A stretch of 64,000 nt of DNA from Microbacterium sp. ABRD28 (GCF_003850245.1 NZ_CP031015.1:2852001-2916000); one strand, 5' to 3'; shown: positions 34,886 to 43,984, counted from the stretch's first letter. Notes: generated by a model from the letters alone, not told the origin. A program made the numbers and translations.

Positions 34886-35566
34886 ATGACCGACCCCACC
34901 GCTTCGCGCCGCGGACTCCCCCGCTGGGTGCTGATCGCGCTCGTCGCGCTCGGCATCGGGGCGCTCGCCTTCGCGATCGGCCGGTTCTCGATGTTCGGTG
35001 CGGCGAGCGCGGTCGCCGCACCCGGCACGACATCCGCCGAGGCGGGCTTCGCCCGCGACATGCAGGTGCATCACGCCCAGGCCATCGAGATGGCCATGGA
35101 GATCTACCGCAAGGCCGAGGACGACGAGGTGCGTGCCCTCTCCTACGACATCGCCACCGGCCAATCTGGTCAACGCGGTGAGATGTACGGCTGGCTCGTC
35201 AGCTGGGGTCTGCCGCAGTCGGGGGGTCCGCTGATGGGCTGGATGGCGGGGACCGACCACGCCCACGGCGGGCACGGCGGCGGGGACGGTGAAGCCCTGA
35301 CGAATGCCGAGCTGGAGGCCGAGATGGGCATGGCGACCCCGGCCGAGCTCGACGCCCTCCGTGCGGCGACGGGCGCGCAGGCCGACTGCGACTTCCTCGC
35401 CCTGATGATCCGCCATCACCAGGGCGCCATCCCGATGTCGGAGGCGGTGATCGACCTCGGTTCCGAACCTCGGGTCCTCGCCGTCGCGCAGTCGATCATC
35501 GAGACCCAGGAGGCCGAGATCGACCGGATGACGAGCATGCAGCAGCGCCTCGGCTGCACGGACTGA
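34886..35566 (+). CDS. DUF305 domain (ferritin-like) exported protein
   Basis: This 226-residue protein has an N-terminal signal anchor (about 13-35), then two DUF305 half-repeats, each with a His-rich helix: FARDMQVHHAQAIEMAMEIY and FLALMIRHHQGAIPMSEAVI. A HAHGGHGGG linker lies between (about 122-130). The paired helices resemble a four-helix ferritin-like bundle. The histidines suggest metal (often copper) binding, which is inferred. Cotranscribed with the DUF3105 gene. Confidence 0.88.
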   Translation: MTDPTASRRGLPRWVLIALVALGIGALAFAIGRFSMFGAASAVAAPGTTSAEAGFARDMQVHHAQAIEMAMEIYRKAEDDEVRALSYDIATGQSGQRGEMYGWLVSWGLPQSGGPLMGWMAGTDHAHGGHGGGDGEALTNAELEAEMGMATPAELDALRAATGAQADCDFLALMIRHHQGAIPMSEAVIDLGSEPRVLAVAQSIIETQEAEIDRMTSMQQRLGCTD

Positions 35567-35589
35567 TGCCGCGCGGGAGGGTGCACCAC

Positions 35590-35595
35590 TAGGGT
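35590..35595 (+). promoter_or_regulatory. Leaderless-type -10 element (TAGGGT)
   Basis: TAGGGT lies 6 bases before the GTG at 35602. Confidence 0.5.
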
Positions 35596-35601
35596 GAACC
35601 C

Positions 35602-36072
35602 GTGAGCGCGCCTCGGAGTGACAGCGTCCGCGGCGACGCTGCGACCGGCGAGACGCGGCCTCGACGCGGGGTCGTCCTGACCGTCGTGGTGGTGCTGGTC
35701 TATACCGTCGCCTTCGCCAATGTCGCCCTCGGCATCCTCGTCCTCCTCAGCCGATACGACGTCGCCGCCGACGAGGTGCTCCCCGTGTCGCTGCTGGGCG
35801 CGGGCATCATCCTCTTCGGTCTTCTGGTGGTCGCCCTCGCCTCCGCGCTCGCCCGGGGCAGTCGGTTGGCACGCCTGTTCCTGACAGGCTATGTCGCCCT
35901 CCTGGTCGCGCTGCAGGTGGTCACGATCGTCTCCAGCGACAGCTGGGACATCCCCGCGACCGTTCAGCTGCTGGTGCAGGTGATCGCCGTCGTCTTCGTG
36001 TGGGTGCCGCCCGCGTCGCGCTATTTCACCGCACCCGCCGGGCGGTCGGACGCCGGCGAACCCGTCGGCTGA
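35602..36072 (+). CDS. Small four-helix membrane protein of unknown function
   Basis: This 156-residue protein has four predicted helices (about 23-48, 60-85, 92-112 and 118-137) and a short charged N-terminus. I do not recognise the family. The GTG start is supported by TAGGGT 6 bases upstream. Its last 52 bases overlap the 3' end of the convergent P-type ATPase gene, so one of the two C-termini is encoded antisense to the other. Confidence 0.65.
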   Translation: MSAPRSDSVRGDAATGETRPRRGVVLTVVVVLVYTVAFANVALGILVLLSRYDVAADEVLPVSLLGAGIILFGLLVVALASALARGSRLARLFLTGYVALLVALQVVTIVSSDSWDIPATVQLLVQVIAVVFVWVPPASRYFTAPAGRSDAGEPVG

Positions 36073-38546
36073 CCCGTCGGCCGCCCCCGATCGCGCGCGA
36101 GGTCGCGCGCGACGACGCGCCGGTGGAAGAAGCGCACGATCTCGATCGCCCCGATCGTGACGATGATCACGCCGGTGATGAGCCAGGCGGCATCCCGTCC
36201 GGGGTCGACCAGCTGGAAGAAGGCCGTCGTCGCCGGGAGGGTGAAGATGGCCAGCAGCGCGATGAACATGGCCCCGATCACGAGCACCTTCACCCGGGTG
36301 ACGGGCCGGGACAGGACGGTCAGCACCCAGATCCCCACGACGGCGAGGATGATCGTCGACCCCGTTCGAAGCTCGGCCTCGCCGATACCGAGTGACGAGG
36401 CGGCGAGGGTGTAGAGCGTCAACGAGATCGCGATGATCAGACCCGCGGGGATCGCGAAGCTCAACGAGCGCCGGAGGAATCCGGGGATGTAGCGCTGGGT
36501 GTTCGGCAGCAGCGCAAGGAAGAACGCCGGGATGCCGATGGTGAGACCGTCGGTGATGGAGAGCTGTCGCGGCAGGAACGGGAACTCCAGCACGAGCAGA
36601 CCGAACAGCAGCGCGAGCCCGGTCGCGTACGCGGTCTTGGTGAGGAAGAGCATCGAGACCCGCTCGATGTTGGCGATGACCTGCCGCCCCTCCGCGACGA
36701 CGTCGGGGAGGTGCGAGAACTTGCCGTCCAAGAGCACCAGGCGCGCGACCGCCTTCGTCGCCGCCGACCCCGAGTTCATCGCGATGCCGATGTCGGCCGT
36801 CTTGATGGCGAGGGCGTCGTTCACGCCGTCGCCGGTCATCGCCACGGTGTGTCCGCGGCTCTGCAGGGCGACGACCATCCGCTTCTTCTGCTCGGGGGTG
36901 ACACGCCCGAAGACCGTGTGCTCCTCCAGCACGCCCGCCAGCGCCTCGTCGTCCTCGGGGAGGCGCCGGGCATCGTATCCCTCGGGGGCTTCGACCCCGA
37001 GGTCACGGGCGATGGCTGCGACTGTGCGCGGGTTGTCGCCGGAGATGATGCGCACGCCCACGCCCTGACGCGCGAAGTACGCCAGCGTCTGCGCCGCATC
37101 GGGACGCACGGTCTCTCGGAACGTCAGGACCGCGGCAGGTTGCAGCTGCGCGGGGAGACGCTCCGCAGCGACATCCTCATCGGTCAGCGACAGAGCGGTG
37201 CGAGCCAGGACGAGGGTCCGACGGCCGGTGGCGGCGAGGGTGACGACACGCTCACCCAGCGGCGTGGCGGTGTCGGTGGCGATGTCGCCGAAGATCATCT
37301 CGGGCGCCCCCAGGATCCAGGTGCCCGCGGGGCCGTGAGCGAACGACACGGCGCTCCACTTCCGCGCCGAGGAGAACGCGATGGCGTGCGCGGGCACGCT
37401 CGGGTCCGCGACCGGGAAGGGTTCCCGCAGACAGCGCGCCGTCGCGTTGGCATCCGGCGCGGCTCCGTACCAGGCGAGCACAGCTGCGACCTCGGCCGGC
37501 TCCGCCGCACCGTCGAGGGGGTGCAGGGCGTCGAACGCGATGTCGCCGACGGTCAGAGTGCCGGTCTTGTCCAGGCAGATGACGTCGACGCGCGCGAGAC
37601 CCTCCACGGCGGGGAGCTCGTTGACGAGCACCTGCCGACTCGCGAGACGTGCCGCGCCGACCGCGAACGCGATGGAGGTCATCAGCACCAGCCCGAGCGG
37701 GATCATCGCCGTCAGAGCAGCGATCGTGTTGACGATCGCCTGCACCCAGCCGCCCGACTCCCAGGCTGCGGCCCACCCGCCGGCGACCATCATCTGGGCG
37801 TTCAGCACCAGGAGCCCCAGCGGTCCGATCAGCCAGCTCATCCACCGCAGCACGCGGTTGATCGAGGTCCGCAGCTCCGAGGCGACGAGCGAGAACCGCT
37901 TGGCCTCGCCGGCGAACCTGTTCGCATAGGAGTCAGCCCCCACTCGGGTGACCTGCGCCTCGCCCTCGCCGGCGACCACCACGGAGCCGGAGAGCACCTC
38001 CGCGCCGTCGCGCTTGTCGACCGGGTCGGCTTCGCCGGTGAGCATCGATTCGTCCAGCTGCAGCCCCCGCGCGCGGCGGACGACACCGTCGGCGGGCACC
38101 TGATCACCGGCGCGGAGGACGAGGATGTCGTCGATGACCACCTCGCCCGGCGCGATCTCGCCCTCCTCGCCATCGCGACGGATGCGCGCCCGGGGGGCGT
38201 TCAGAAGCGCGAGCCTGTCCAGTGCCGCCTTGGCGCGGAACTCCTGCACGCATCCGATGATCGAGTTCGCGAACGCGGCGAAGCCGAACAGTGCGTCCTG
38301 CCATCTGCCGAGCACGAACAGCACGAAGAAGCATCCGAAGACGATTCCGTTGAACAGCGTGAAGACGTTCGCCCGGACGATGTTCCACACGCTTCGACTG
38401 GTGTCGGCGGTGAACGCGTTGGTGCGGCCGGCGGCCGCACGCTCGGCGACCTCGGCCGCGCGCAGCCCCGTGTCGGGATCGATCTCGATCAGCGTCGCCG
38501 TGATGACGCCGTCATCGGCGTGGGCGTCCATCTCAGGCGTGGCCAT
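36021..38546 (-). CDS. HAD-IC family P-type cation ATPase, CtpE-like
   Basis: This 841-residue membrane pump has ten helices. The phosphorylated Asp is D326 in DKTGTLT; TGDGVNDALAIK is the hinge. The helix 4 and linker blocks (VLMTSIAFAVG, LVNELPAVEGLARVD) resemble mycobacterial CtpE, reported to be a calcium uptake pump. Two motifs deviate: the actuator loop reads LTGEADP instead of TGES, and the helix 4 ion-binding PEGL reads PLGL (283-286), losing the glutamate that binds calcium in SERCA-type pumps. Cation specificity is thus uncertain. TACTGT lies 6 bases before the ATG. Confidence 0.88.
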   Translation of the reverse strand: MATPEMDAHADDGVITATLIEIDPDTGLRAAEVAERAAAGRTNAFTADTSRSVWNIVRANVFTLFNGIVFGCFFVLFVLGRWQDALFGFAAFANSIIGCVQEFRAKAALDRLALLNAPRARIRRDGEEGEIAPGEVVIDDILVLRAGDQVPADGVVRRARGLQLDESMLTGEADPVDKRDGAEVLSGSVVVAGEGEAQVTRVGADSYANRFAGEAKRFSLVASELRTSINRVLRWMSWLIGPLGLLVLNAQMMVAGGWAAAWESGGWVQAIVNTIAALTAMIPLGLVLMTSIAFAVGAARLASRQVLVNELPAVEGLARVDVICLDKTGTLTVGDIAFDALHPLDGAAEPAEVAAVLAWYGAAPDANATARCLREPFPVADPSVPAHAIAFSSARKWSAVSFAHGPAGTWILGAPEMIFGDIATDTATPLGERVVTLAATGRRTLVLARTALSLTDEDVAAERLPAQLQPAAVLTFRETVRPDAAQTLAYFARQGVGVRIISGDNPRTVAAIARDLGVEAPEGYDARRLPEDDEALAGVLEEHTVFGRVTPEQKKRMVVALQSRGHTVAMTGDGVNDALAIKTADIGIAMNSGSAATKAVARLVLLDGKFSHLPDVVAEGRQVIANIERVSMLFLTKTAYATGLALLFGLLVLEFPFLPRQLSITDGLTIGIPAFFLALLPNTQRYIPGFLRRSLSFAIPAGLIIAISLTLYTLAASSLGIGEAELRTGSTIILAVVGIWVLTVLSRPVTRVKVLVIGAMFIALLAIFTLPATTAFFQLVDPGRDAAWLITGVIIVTIGAIEIVRFFHRRVVARDLARDRGRPTGQPTGSPASDRPAGAVK

Positions 38547-38552
38547 GCTCAG

Positions 38553-38558
38553 ACAGTA
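38553..38558 (-). promoter_or_regulatory. Leaderless-type -10 element (TACTGT)
   Basis: TACTGT lies 6 bases before the ATG of the P-type ATPase gene. Confidence 0.5.
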
Positions 38559-38645
38559 GCGGTCGTCCCGCCACGGTGAATCCCGGATCGGTTGACGCGA
38601 CGCACATCGTCGGACGCCGCGCCAACACCATCCGGAACCCTCGTC

Positions 38646-39632
38646 CTACCCCTTCGTCGATCCCGCCAAGAGTCCTCTGACGAAGAATCTCTGGAGCGAG
38701 AAGAACACGATCAGTGGCACCACCAGCGAGACGAAGGCACCCGCCGTCAGACGCTGCCAGTCCTGTCCACGCGACCCGACCAGTTCGGCGAGGCGCTGCG
38801 TCAGCGGCGCCACGTCCTGCGTACCGCCGGAGAAGATGAGGGCGACCAGCAGGTCGTTCCACACCCACAGGAACTGGAAGATCGCGAAGGACGCGATCGC
38901 CGGGATGGCCAGCGGCAGCACGATCCGGAAGAAGATCTGGCTGTGCGAGGCGCCGTCCACGCGCGCCGCCTCGATGACGTCGCCGGGGATCTCATGGATG
39001 AAGTTGTGCAGCAGGAAGATCGCGAGCGGAAGGGCGAAGATCGTGTGCGCGATCCAGACCGGCAGATAGTTCTGCTCCGGGATGATCGGGATCAGATTGT
39101 GCAACCCCACCTGCAGCGGCCGGAGCCATGAGGAGAAGAACTGCAGGAGCGGCACGAGGGCCATCTGCAGCGGCACGATCTGGAGGGCAAACACCAGGAT
39201 GAACAGCACGTTCGCTCCGCGGAACTTGATCCACGCGAACGCGTAGGCCGCCATGCAGGCGATCACCAGCGGGAAGATCGTCGCCGGGATGGCGATCGCC
39301 AACGAGTTGACGAAGTACGCCCCCAGCTGAGGCGCCGACTGCGACGGCGAGAAGAGGACGTCGCGGTAGTTGTCCAGCGTGAAGCCGGGGTTCTGGAAGA
39401 TCGTCCACCAGCCGGTGGTCTGGATCAGTTCCGCGGGCCGGAACGAGGAGATGAACAGACCGAAGGTGGGGATGGTCCAGACGACCGCGATCGCGATCGC
39501 TGCGGCGGTGGCCCACGGCGAGGTCAGCCGACGCTTGATCCGGCTCGACTTGGTGTCGCGGGCTGCCTCTTCGAAACTCGAGTCGTCTCTTCCTTCACCG
39601 GTGGGAAGATCGACGGGGGCGACGCTGCTCAT
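38646..39632 (-). CDS. Carbohydrate ABC transporter permease (MalG/AglG type)
   Basis: This 328-residue permease has six helices after a cytoplasmic N-terminus of about 40 residues. The EAA loop is VIEAARVDGASHSQIFFRIV, where the ATPase docks. It is the last gene of a binding protein-permease-permease operon and overlaps the preceding permease by ATGA. No ATP-binding gene is linked, so the complex must borrow a shared ATPase (MsiK/UgpC type) encoded elsewhere, as is common in actinobacteria. Confidence 0.92.
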   Translation of the reverse strand: MSSVAPVDLPTGEGRDDSSFEEAARDTKSSRIKRRLTSPWATAAAIAIAVVWTIPTFGLFISSFRPAELIQTTGWWTIFQNPGFTLDNYRDVLFSPSQSAPQLGAYFVNSLAIAIPATIFPLVIACMAAYAFAWIKFRGANVLFILVFALQIVPLQMALVPLLQFFSSWLRPLQVGLHNLIPIIPEQNYLPVWIAHTIFALPLAIFLLHNFIHEIPGDVIEAARVDGASHSQIFFRIVLPLAIPAIASFAIFQFLWVWNDLLVALIFSGGTQDVAPLTQRLAELVGSRGQDWQRLTAGAFVSLVVPLIVFFSLQRFFVRGLLAGSTKG

Positions 39633-40597
39633 CGGATCTCCCTCTGCTTGCGAAGCACGTTGACGTTGTAGATGACGATGGGCAGGACGAGCAGGAAGAG
39701 GATGACGGCGAGCGCCGACCCTCGTCCGACCTCGCTCGCGCGGAACGCCTGGGTGTACATCTCGTTGGCGACGACCGAGGTGTTGAAGTTACCGGCGGTC
39801 ATCGTGCGCACGATGTCAAACACCTTCAGCGTCGCGATGGAGATCGTCGTGAGCACGACCACCAGTGAGCCGCGGATGCCGGGAACGGTGACGTTGGTGA
39901 ACCGCTGCCACGGGTTGGTCCCGTCGAGCTGAGCGGCTTCGATCTGCTCGGCGGGGATGCCCTTGATCGCGGCGCTCAGGACGACCATCGCGAAACCGGT
40001 CTGGATCCAGATCATCACGACGATGAGGAGGAACGTATTGAGCGGATCGGTCTGGAGCCATTGCACCGGCTCGCCGCCGAGACCCGTCACGATCGCGTTG
40101 AGAAGACCGATCTGCTCGCGCTCACCGGCGCGGTACTCGTAGACGAAGCGCCAGATGATGCCCGCGCCGACGAACGAGATCGCCATCGGCATGAACACCA
40201 GAGCCTTGTAGTAGCGCTCACCGCGCGACTTGTCGATGAAGACCGCGTACGCCAGCCCCAGGGCGGTGGCGAGGGTGGGGACCAAGAGCACCCAGACGAC
40301 GGTGTTGATGAGAGTACGGATGGCGGCGGGCTGGGTGAACATCCAGATGAAGTTGTCCCAGCTGAAGTTGCCGCTGTTGTCGAGGAAGGCCAGTCCCGTC
40401 GTGCGGATCGCCGGCCAGATCAGGCCGATGGCCAGGAGGATGATGGCGGGGGCGAGGAAGCCGACGAGCTGCCAGTAGTCTCGGCCCTTCTTCGGAGCCC
40501 GGTCGATGAAGAAGACCAGCAGGCCCACGATGGCGGCGAACACGGCCAGTCCCATCACGACCTGGAGGATCTTCCCCAGAAGATCGGCGGTGGTCAT
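39629..40597 (-). CDS. Sugar ABC transporter permease (MalF/AglF type)
   Basis: This 322-residue permease has about eight hydrophobic segments. The blocks FMPMAISFVGAGIIWRFVYE and GLLNAIVTGLGGEPVQW resemble AglF of alpha-glucoside transporters. The EAA loop is QIEAAQLDGTNPWQRFTNVT. It follows the binding protein gene after a 117-base gap holding a strong hairpin, which probably lowers permease expression relative to the binding protein. Confidence 0.92.
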   Translation of the reverse strand: MTTADLLGKILQVVMGLAVFAAIVGLLVFFIDRAPKKGRDYWQLVGFLAPAIILLAIGLIWPAIRTTGLAFLDNSGNFSWDNFIWMFTQPAAIRTLINTVVWVLLVPTLATALGLAYAVFIDKSRGERYYKALVFMPMAISFVGAGIIWRFVYEYRAGEREQIGLLNAIVTGLGGEPVQWLQTDPLNTFLLIVVMIWIQTGFAMVVLSAAIKGIPAEQIEAAQLDGTNPWQRFTNVTVPGIRGSLVVVLTTISIATLKVFDIVRTMTAGNFNTSVVANEMYTQAFRASEVGRGSALAVILFLLVLPIVIYNVNVLRKQREIR

Positions 40598-40666
40598 CGG
40601 TCACGATCCCTTCTTCGTCGTTGAAGTACGGACGACGCGGTGCCGCGTCATCCGGCGTTCGGAGTG

Positions 40667-40701
40667 GTCGGGGGCGGGGCGAACGGTGCCCCACCCCCGA
40701 C
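40667..40701 (-). terminator. Intra-operon hairpin between binding protein and permease genes
   Basis: Arms of 14 bases (40667-40680 and 40688-40701, one G-U pair) with a 7-base loop, very GC-rich, lie 14 bases after the binding protein stop. It probably acts as a partial terminator or as an RNA stabiliser. Confidence 0.6.
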
Positions 40702-40714
40702 CTGGATCAGCCGA

Positions 40715-42064
40715 TCAGCTGGCCGGCCAGCTGGACTCGATCGCGTCGACCGTTTCCTGCGTGCTCTGCCCGGTGACCCACGCCACCACGCCGCGCCAGA
40801 ACGAGTCGGCGCCGACCGCGCCGGGCATGAGGTCCGACCCGTCGAAGCGGAAGGTGGTCTCGGGATCCTGCAGGATCTCGATCGACTGCACCAGCAGCTC
40901 GCTCGACGCGTTCTCGGGGTCCACACCCTTGTTGGCGCTGATCACGCCGCCGAGGCTGACGCGGTTGTTCGCCCAGGTGTCGCTGGAGAGGAACGCGCGC
41001 ACCGTCTCGACCTCTTCGGCGTCGCGGAAGGCGACGGGGAACTCGCCACCACCGGTCACCGACAGCGGGTCACCGGCCGTGGCCGGCGGGGTGAGGAAGC
41101 CGAACACATCGCCGTCCGAGGCCACGACGACCTCGTCGCCGCCCTCTGCGTTCCAGAAGGTCTCGTAGAACGAGGCCTGGTGGTGCAGCGAGCACTCGCC
41201 GTCGAGGATGGGCAGACCCGCGGTCTGGAAGGCCTCGGTGACGAGGGTCGACACGTCGCCGATGCCGCCGTTGACGTAGTCCTCGTTCTTGATGTAGGCA
41301 CCCACGGCGTCGAAAGCCTCGACGATGCGGGGGTCGTTGAACGGGATCTCGTGGGTCACCCACTGGTCGTAGACCTCGGGGCCGTGCAGGCGCAGCACCC
41401 AGTCCTCGATCCAGTCGGTGGCCGGCCAACCGGTGGCGTCACCGGACTCGAGCCCGACGCACCAGGGCTTCTGACCCGTGGCCGCGATCTCCTCGGTCAG
41501 CGCGGTCAGCTCGTCGAGGGTCTGGGGGATCTCCCACCCGTTCTCCTCGAACTGCGCCGGCGAGTACCAGACGTAGCCCTTGATGCTGGCCATCAGCGGC
41601 GCGGCGTAGAACGTGCCGTCATAGGTGCCGTACTGCTTCCAGTCCTCGGACCACCACTCGTCGACGTTGGCCTCGACCTCGGCCGATGCCGGGATCAGCC
41701 AGCCACCCTCGGCCAGACGCGCAAGAAGACCCGGCTGCGGCACGATGCCGATGTCGGGAGCGTTGCCACCCTCGGCGAGAACGGCGATCTGCGCCTCGAA
41801 CTCGCTCGAGCCCTGGTATTCGATGTTGATACCCGTGCACTGGGCGAAGTCGCTCCAGGACTCCACCAGGCGATCAGCCTCGAGGTCGAGGATGGTGCCG
41901 CCGATGGTGACCTCGGCACCATCGAACGTGCCGTACTCCTCGTACTCCGTGCAGTCGACGTCTTCGTTCGCCGCGATGTCGCCGGTACATGCCGACAGCG
42001 CGAGGGCGGAAACACCGAGGGCCGCGACGGCTGTGACGACGCGACCCGCTTTTCCGAATCTCAT
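40715..42064 (-). CDS. Extracellular sugar-binding lipoprotein (AglE-like)
   Basis: This 449-residue solute-binding protein has a lipoprotein signal with lipobox LSAC (C26). The fold is a family 1 sugar-binding protein: VTIGGTILDLEADRLVESW opens the mature domain, and APDIGIVPQPGLLARLAEGG resembles AglE proteins that bind alpha-glucosides such as trehalose, maltose or sucrose. Ligand is inferred from similarity. GAGGAGG lies 4 bases before the ATG. First gene of the operon, divergent from a LacI gene, with an operator just upstream. Confidence 0.9.
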   Translation of the reverse strand: MRFGKAGRVVTAVAALGVSALALSACTGDIAANEDVDCTEYEEYGTFDGAEVTIGGTILDLEADRLVESWSDFAQCTGINIEYQGSSEFEAQIAVLAEGGNAPDIGIVPQPGLLARLAEGGWLIPASAEVEANVDEWWSEDWKQYGTYDGTFYAAPLMASIKGYVWYSPAQFEENGWEIPQTLDELTALTEEIAATGQKPWCVGLESGDATGWPATDWIEDWVLRLHGPEVYDQWVTHEIPFNDPRIVEAFDAVGAYIKNEDYVNGGIGDVSTLVTEAFQTAGLPILDGECSLHHQASFYETFWNAEGGDEVVVASDGDVFGFLTPPATAGDPLSVTGGGEFPVAFRDAEEVETVRAFLSSDTWANNRVSLGGVISANKGVDPENASSELLVQSIEILQDPETTFRFDGSDLMPGAVGADSFWRGVVAWVTGQSTQETVDAIESSWPAS

Positions 42065-42118
42065 TTTGCCTCCTCATCGAGCAGTTCCCACCGTCCTGCG
42101 ACCCGCAGGCGTCGGGTA

Positions 42119-42132
42119 GGGAACCGATTCCA
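42119..42132. promoter_or_regulatory. LacI-type operator upstream of the sugar transporter
   Basis: GGGAACCGATTCCA matches TGGAANCGNTTCCA, the LacI/CcpA-type dyad, at all but the first base. It lies 55 bases before the binding protein gene, just downstream of a possible promoter (TTGTGA with TACGGT 18 bases on, minus strand), a good position for repression. Confidence 0.72.
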
Positions 42133-42240
42133 GGATCACCGTACGGGATACCGCCTTGGCTTCACAACGCGAATTGATCACGACTCGATAACCGATGCGC
42201 ACACTGGTGGCGCGCCGACGATCGACGTTGCATGATGACG

Positions 42241-42254
42241 TGGAAACGGTTCCA
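42241..42254. promoter_or_regulatory. Second LacI-type operator upstream of lacI
   Basis: TGGAAACGGTTCCA fits TGGAANCGNTTCCA fully. It lies 52 bases before the LacI start and 122 bases from the first operator, so autoregulation and DNA looping are both possible. Confidence 0.72.
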
Positions 42255-42305
42255 GATTTCGGTGGCACCGCACCGGCCCCGAGAGCCCGAAGGAGGGTTC
42301 GCACG

Positions 42306-43361
42306 ATGATGGGGATCGCCGACGTCGCACGCCTCGCGGGGGTGTCGAAGTCCACGGCGAGCCGCGCCCTGACAGGAGCGGGGTATGTGTCGACCGAGAC
42401 GCGCGAGCGCGTGCAGCGGGCGGCCGCCGAGCTCGGCTACGTCGCCTCGACGAGCGCAGTGAGTCTCGTCACCGGTCGCACCCGCAACGTCGGGGTCGTG
42501 ATGCCGTGCGTGAACCGCTGGTTCTTCGCCGAGGTTCTCGAAGGCATCCAGGACAGCCTCCTGGATGAGGGTCTGAATCTCACCCTCTACGACGCCCAGC
42601 CGGGCACCCCGGGCCGTCGGCGCATCTTCGAGGACTTCCTCTCTCGCAAGCAGTTCGACGGGCTGATCGCCGTCGGGCTCGAACCCGAGGACGCTGAGCT
42701 CGCGCGGTTGCGACGGATCGGCAAGCCCGTCGTCAGCATCGTCGGCGGAGCAGACGGACTCAGTGTCATCGCCCTCGACGACGATTACGCCGCTCGACGG
42801 GCCACCGACCACCTCATCGCCCTCGGTCACCGTCGCATCCTGTTCCTCGGCGGGGGCGCCCCCGACGGGCCGAAGGTGGCCGGGTCCGACGTCGAACGCG
42901 CACGCCGCGAGGGCTACCGAGGAGCGATGGAGGATGCCGGCATGGGCGACCTCGCGCAGCACGTGATGTCGCGCCTCAGCCTGCCCTCCGGCTACGCCGC
43001 CGCCGTCGACGTGCTCGGTTCCCGGGATCGACCGACCGCGATCGTCGGGGTCTGCGACGAGGTCGCCATCGGCGCCATCATCGCGGCGCGCAGGCTGGGC
43101 ATCCAGGTGCCCAACGATCTCAGCGTGATCGGCATCGACGACCACGAGTACGCCGAGATGTTCGCCCTCACCACCCTGCGGCAGACACCGCGCGAGCAGG
43201 GCGCCGCGGCGGTGCGGACCCTGCTCGAGCACCTCGCCGATCCTGAACGGCCGCCCTCCGTCATCCGCACGCAGGCACGCCTGGTCGTTCGCAACTCGAC
43301 GGGACCGGTCAATCCCCGCCAGTCGGCCGCGGTGGCGGATGCGTCGCTGGGGCGGATGTAG
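42306..43361 (+). CDS. LacI family transcriptional regulator
   Basis: This 351-residue repressor has the N-terminal helix-turn-helix IADVARLAGVSKSTASRALT (residues 4-23), a hinge, and a periplasmic binding protein-like ligand domain (about 60-330) with RRATDHLIALGHRRILFLGG. The ATG at 42306 has GAAGGAGGG at a good distance; an open frame upstream lacks such a site. Divergent from the sugar transporter operon, it most likely binds the two TGGAANCGNTTCCA sites and releases them on binding the transported sugar or a derivative. Confidence 0.93.
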   Translation: MMGIADVARLAGVSKSTASRALTGAGYVSTETRERVQRAAAELGYVASTSAVSLVTGRTRNVGVVMPCVNRWFFAEVLEGIQDSLLDEGLNLTLYDAQPGTPGRRRIFEDFLSRKQFDGLIAVGLEPEDAELARLRRIGKPVVSIVGGADGLSVIALDDDYAARRATDHLIALGHRRILFLGGGAPDGPKVAGSDVERARREGYRGAMEDAGMGDLAQHVMSRLSLPSGYAAAVDVLGSRDRPTAIVGVCDEVAIGAIIAARRLGIQVPNDLSVIGIDDHEYAEMFALTTLRQTPREQGAAAVRTLLEHLADPERPPSVIRTQARLVVRNSTGPVNPRQSAAVADASLGRM

Positions 43362-43374
43362 GGACTCCCCCTCG

Positions 43375-43431
43375 CGACCCGTCGGGAAACGCGGTGCACG
43401 CGCGCGTCCAGCCGCTTTCTTCGACGGGTCG
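43375..43431 (+). terminator. Weak long-loop inverted repeat after lacI
   Basis: CGACCCGTCG (43375-43384) and CGACGGGTCG (43422-43431) are complementary 10-base arms with a 37-base loop just after the LacI stop. It may help end that transcript. Confidence 0.3.
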
Positions 43432-43448
43432 AGGTCAGTGGGAACGAC

Positions 43449-43485
43449 GAAAGACCCGGGACACGACGGGTGTCCCGGGTCTTTC
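43449..43485 (-). terminator. Terminator of the rplJ-rplL operon
   Basis: Perfect 15-base arms (43449-43463 and 43471-43485) with a 7-base loop; on the minus strand the 3' arm ends in CTTTC followed by GTCGTTCC. It lies 110 bases after the rplL stop and may also stop lacI reading from the other side. Confidence 0.75.
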
Positions 43486-43594
43486 GATGTGGCGCTGTGA
43501 GCGCCGAGAGGTTTCGATACGCCGCTTGGGCGGCATCTCAACCTGAGTCGACGCCGCGTCGACGCGCGCTATGCGCGCATCGACCCGGCACGGC

Positions 43595-43984
43595 TCACTT
43601 GAGGGTGACGGTGGCGCCGGCCTCTTCGAGAGCGGCCTTGGCCTTGTCGGCGGTCTCCTTGTTGGCGCCCTCGAGAACGGGCTTGGGGGCACCGTCGACG
43701 ACGGCCTTCGCCTCGCCGAGGCCGAGCGAGGTGAGCTCGCGGACGACCTTGATGACCTGGATCTTCTTGTCGCCGACCGACTCGAGGATGACGTCGAAGG
43801 AGTCCTTGACCTCTTCCTCCTCGGCGGGGGCACCACCGGCGGGGGCGCCGGAAGCGGCGACCGCGACGGGGGCGGCGGCGGTGACGTCGAAGGTCTCCTC
43901 GAAGGCCTTGACGAACTCGGACAGCTCGATGAGCGTGAGCTCCTTGAACGCGTCGAGCAGCTCCTCAGTGCTGAGCTTTGCCAT
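43595..43984 (-). CDS. rplL: 50S ribosomal protein L7/L12
   Basis: This stalk protein recruits translation factors to the ribosome. The protein has 129 residues: an N-terminal dimerisation helix region (1-35), an Ala/Pro/Gly hinge (about 40-58), and the conserved C-terminal domain ([20 protein letters not shown], then EAGATVTLK). Start at the ATG behind AAGGAGA. 42 bases separate it from rplJ. Confidence 0.97.
   Translation of the reverse strand: MAKLSTEELLDAFKELTLIELSEFVKAFEETFDVTAAAPVAVAASGAPAGGAPAEEEEVKDSFDVILESVGDKKIQVIKVVRELTSLGLGEAKAVVDGAPKPVLEGANKETADKAKAALEEAGATVTLK

Noticed and set aside
36711..38579. Long plus strand frame opposite the P-type ATPase
   Set aside because: Shadow frame; the ATPase on the minus strand has all core catalytic motifs.
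40598..40714. Full terminator ending the sugar transporter operon after the binding protein gene
   Set aside because: Permease genes directly follow on the same strand and no new promoter is evident; the hairpin is better read as a partial terminator or stabiliser.
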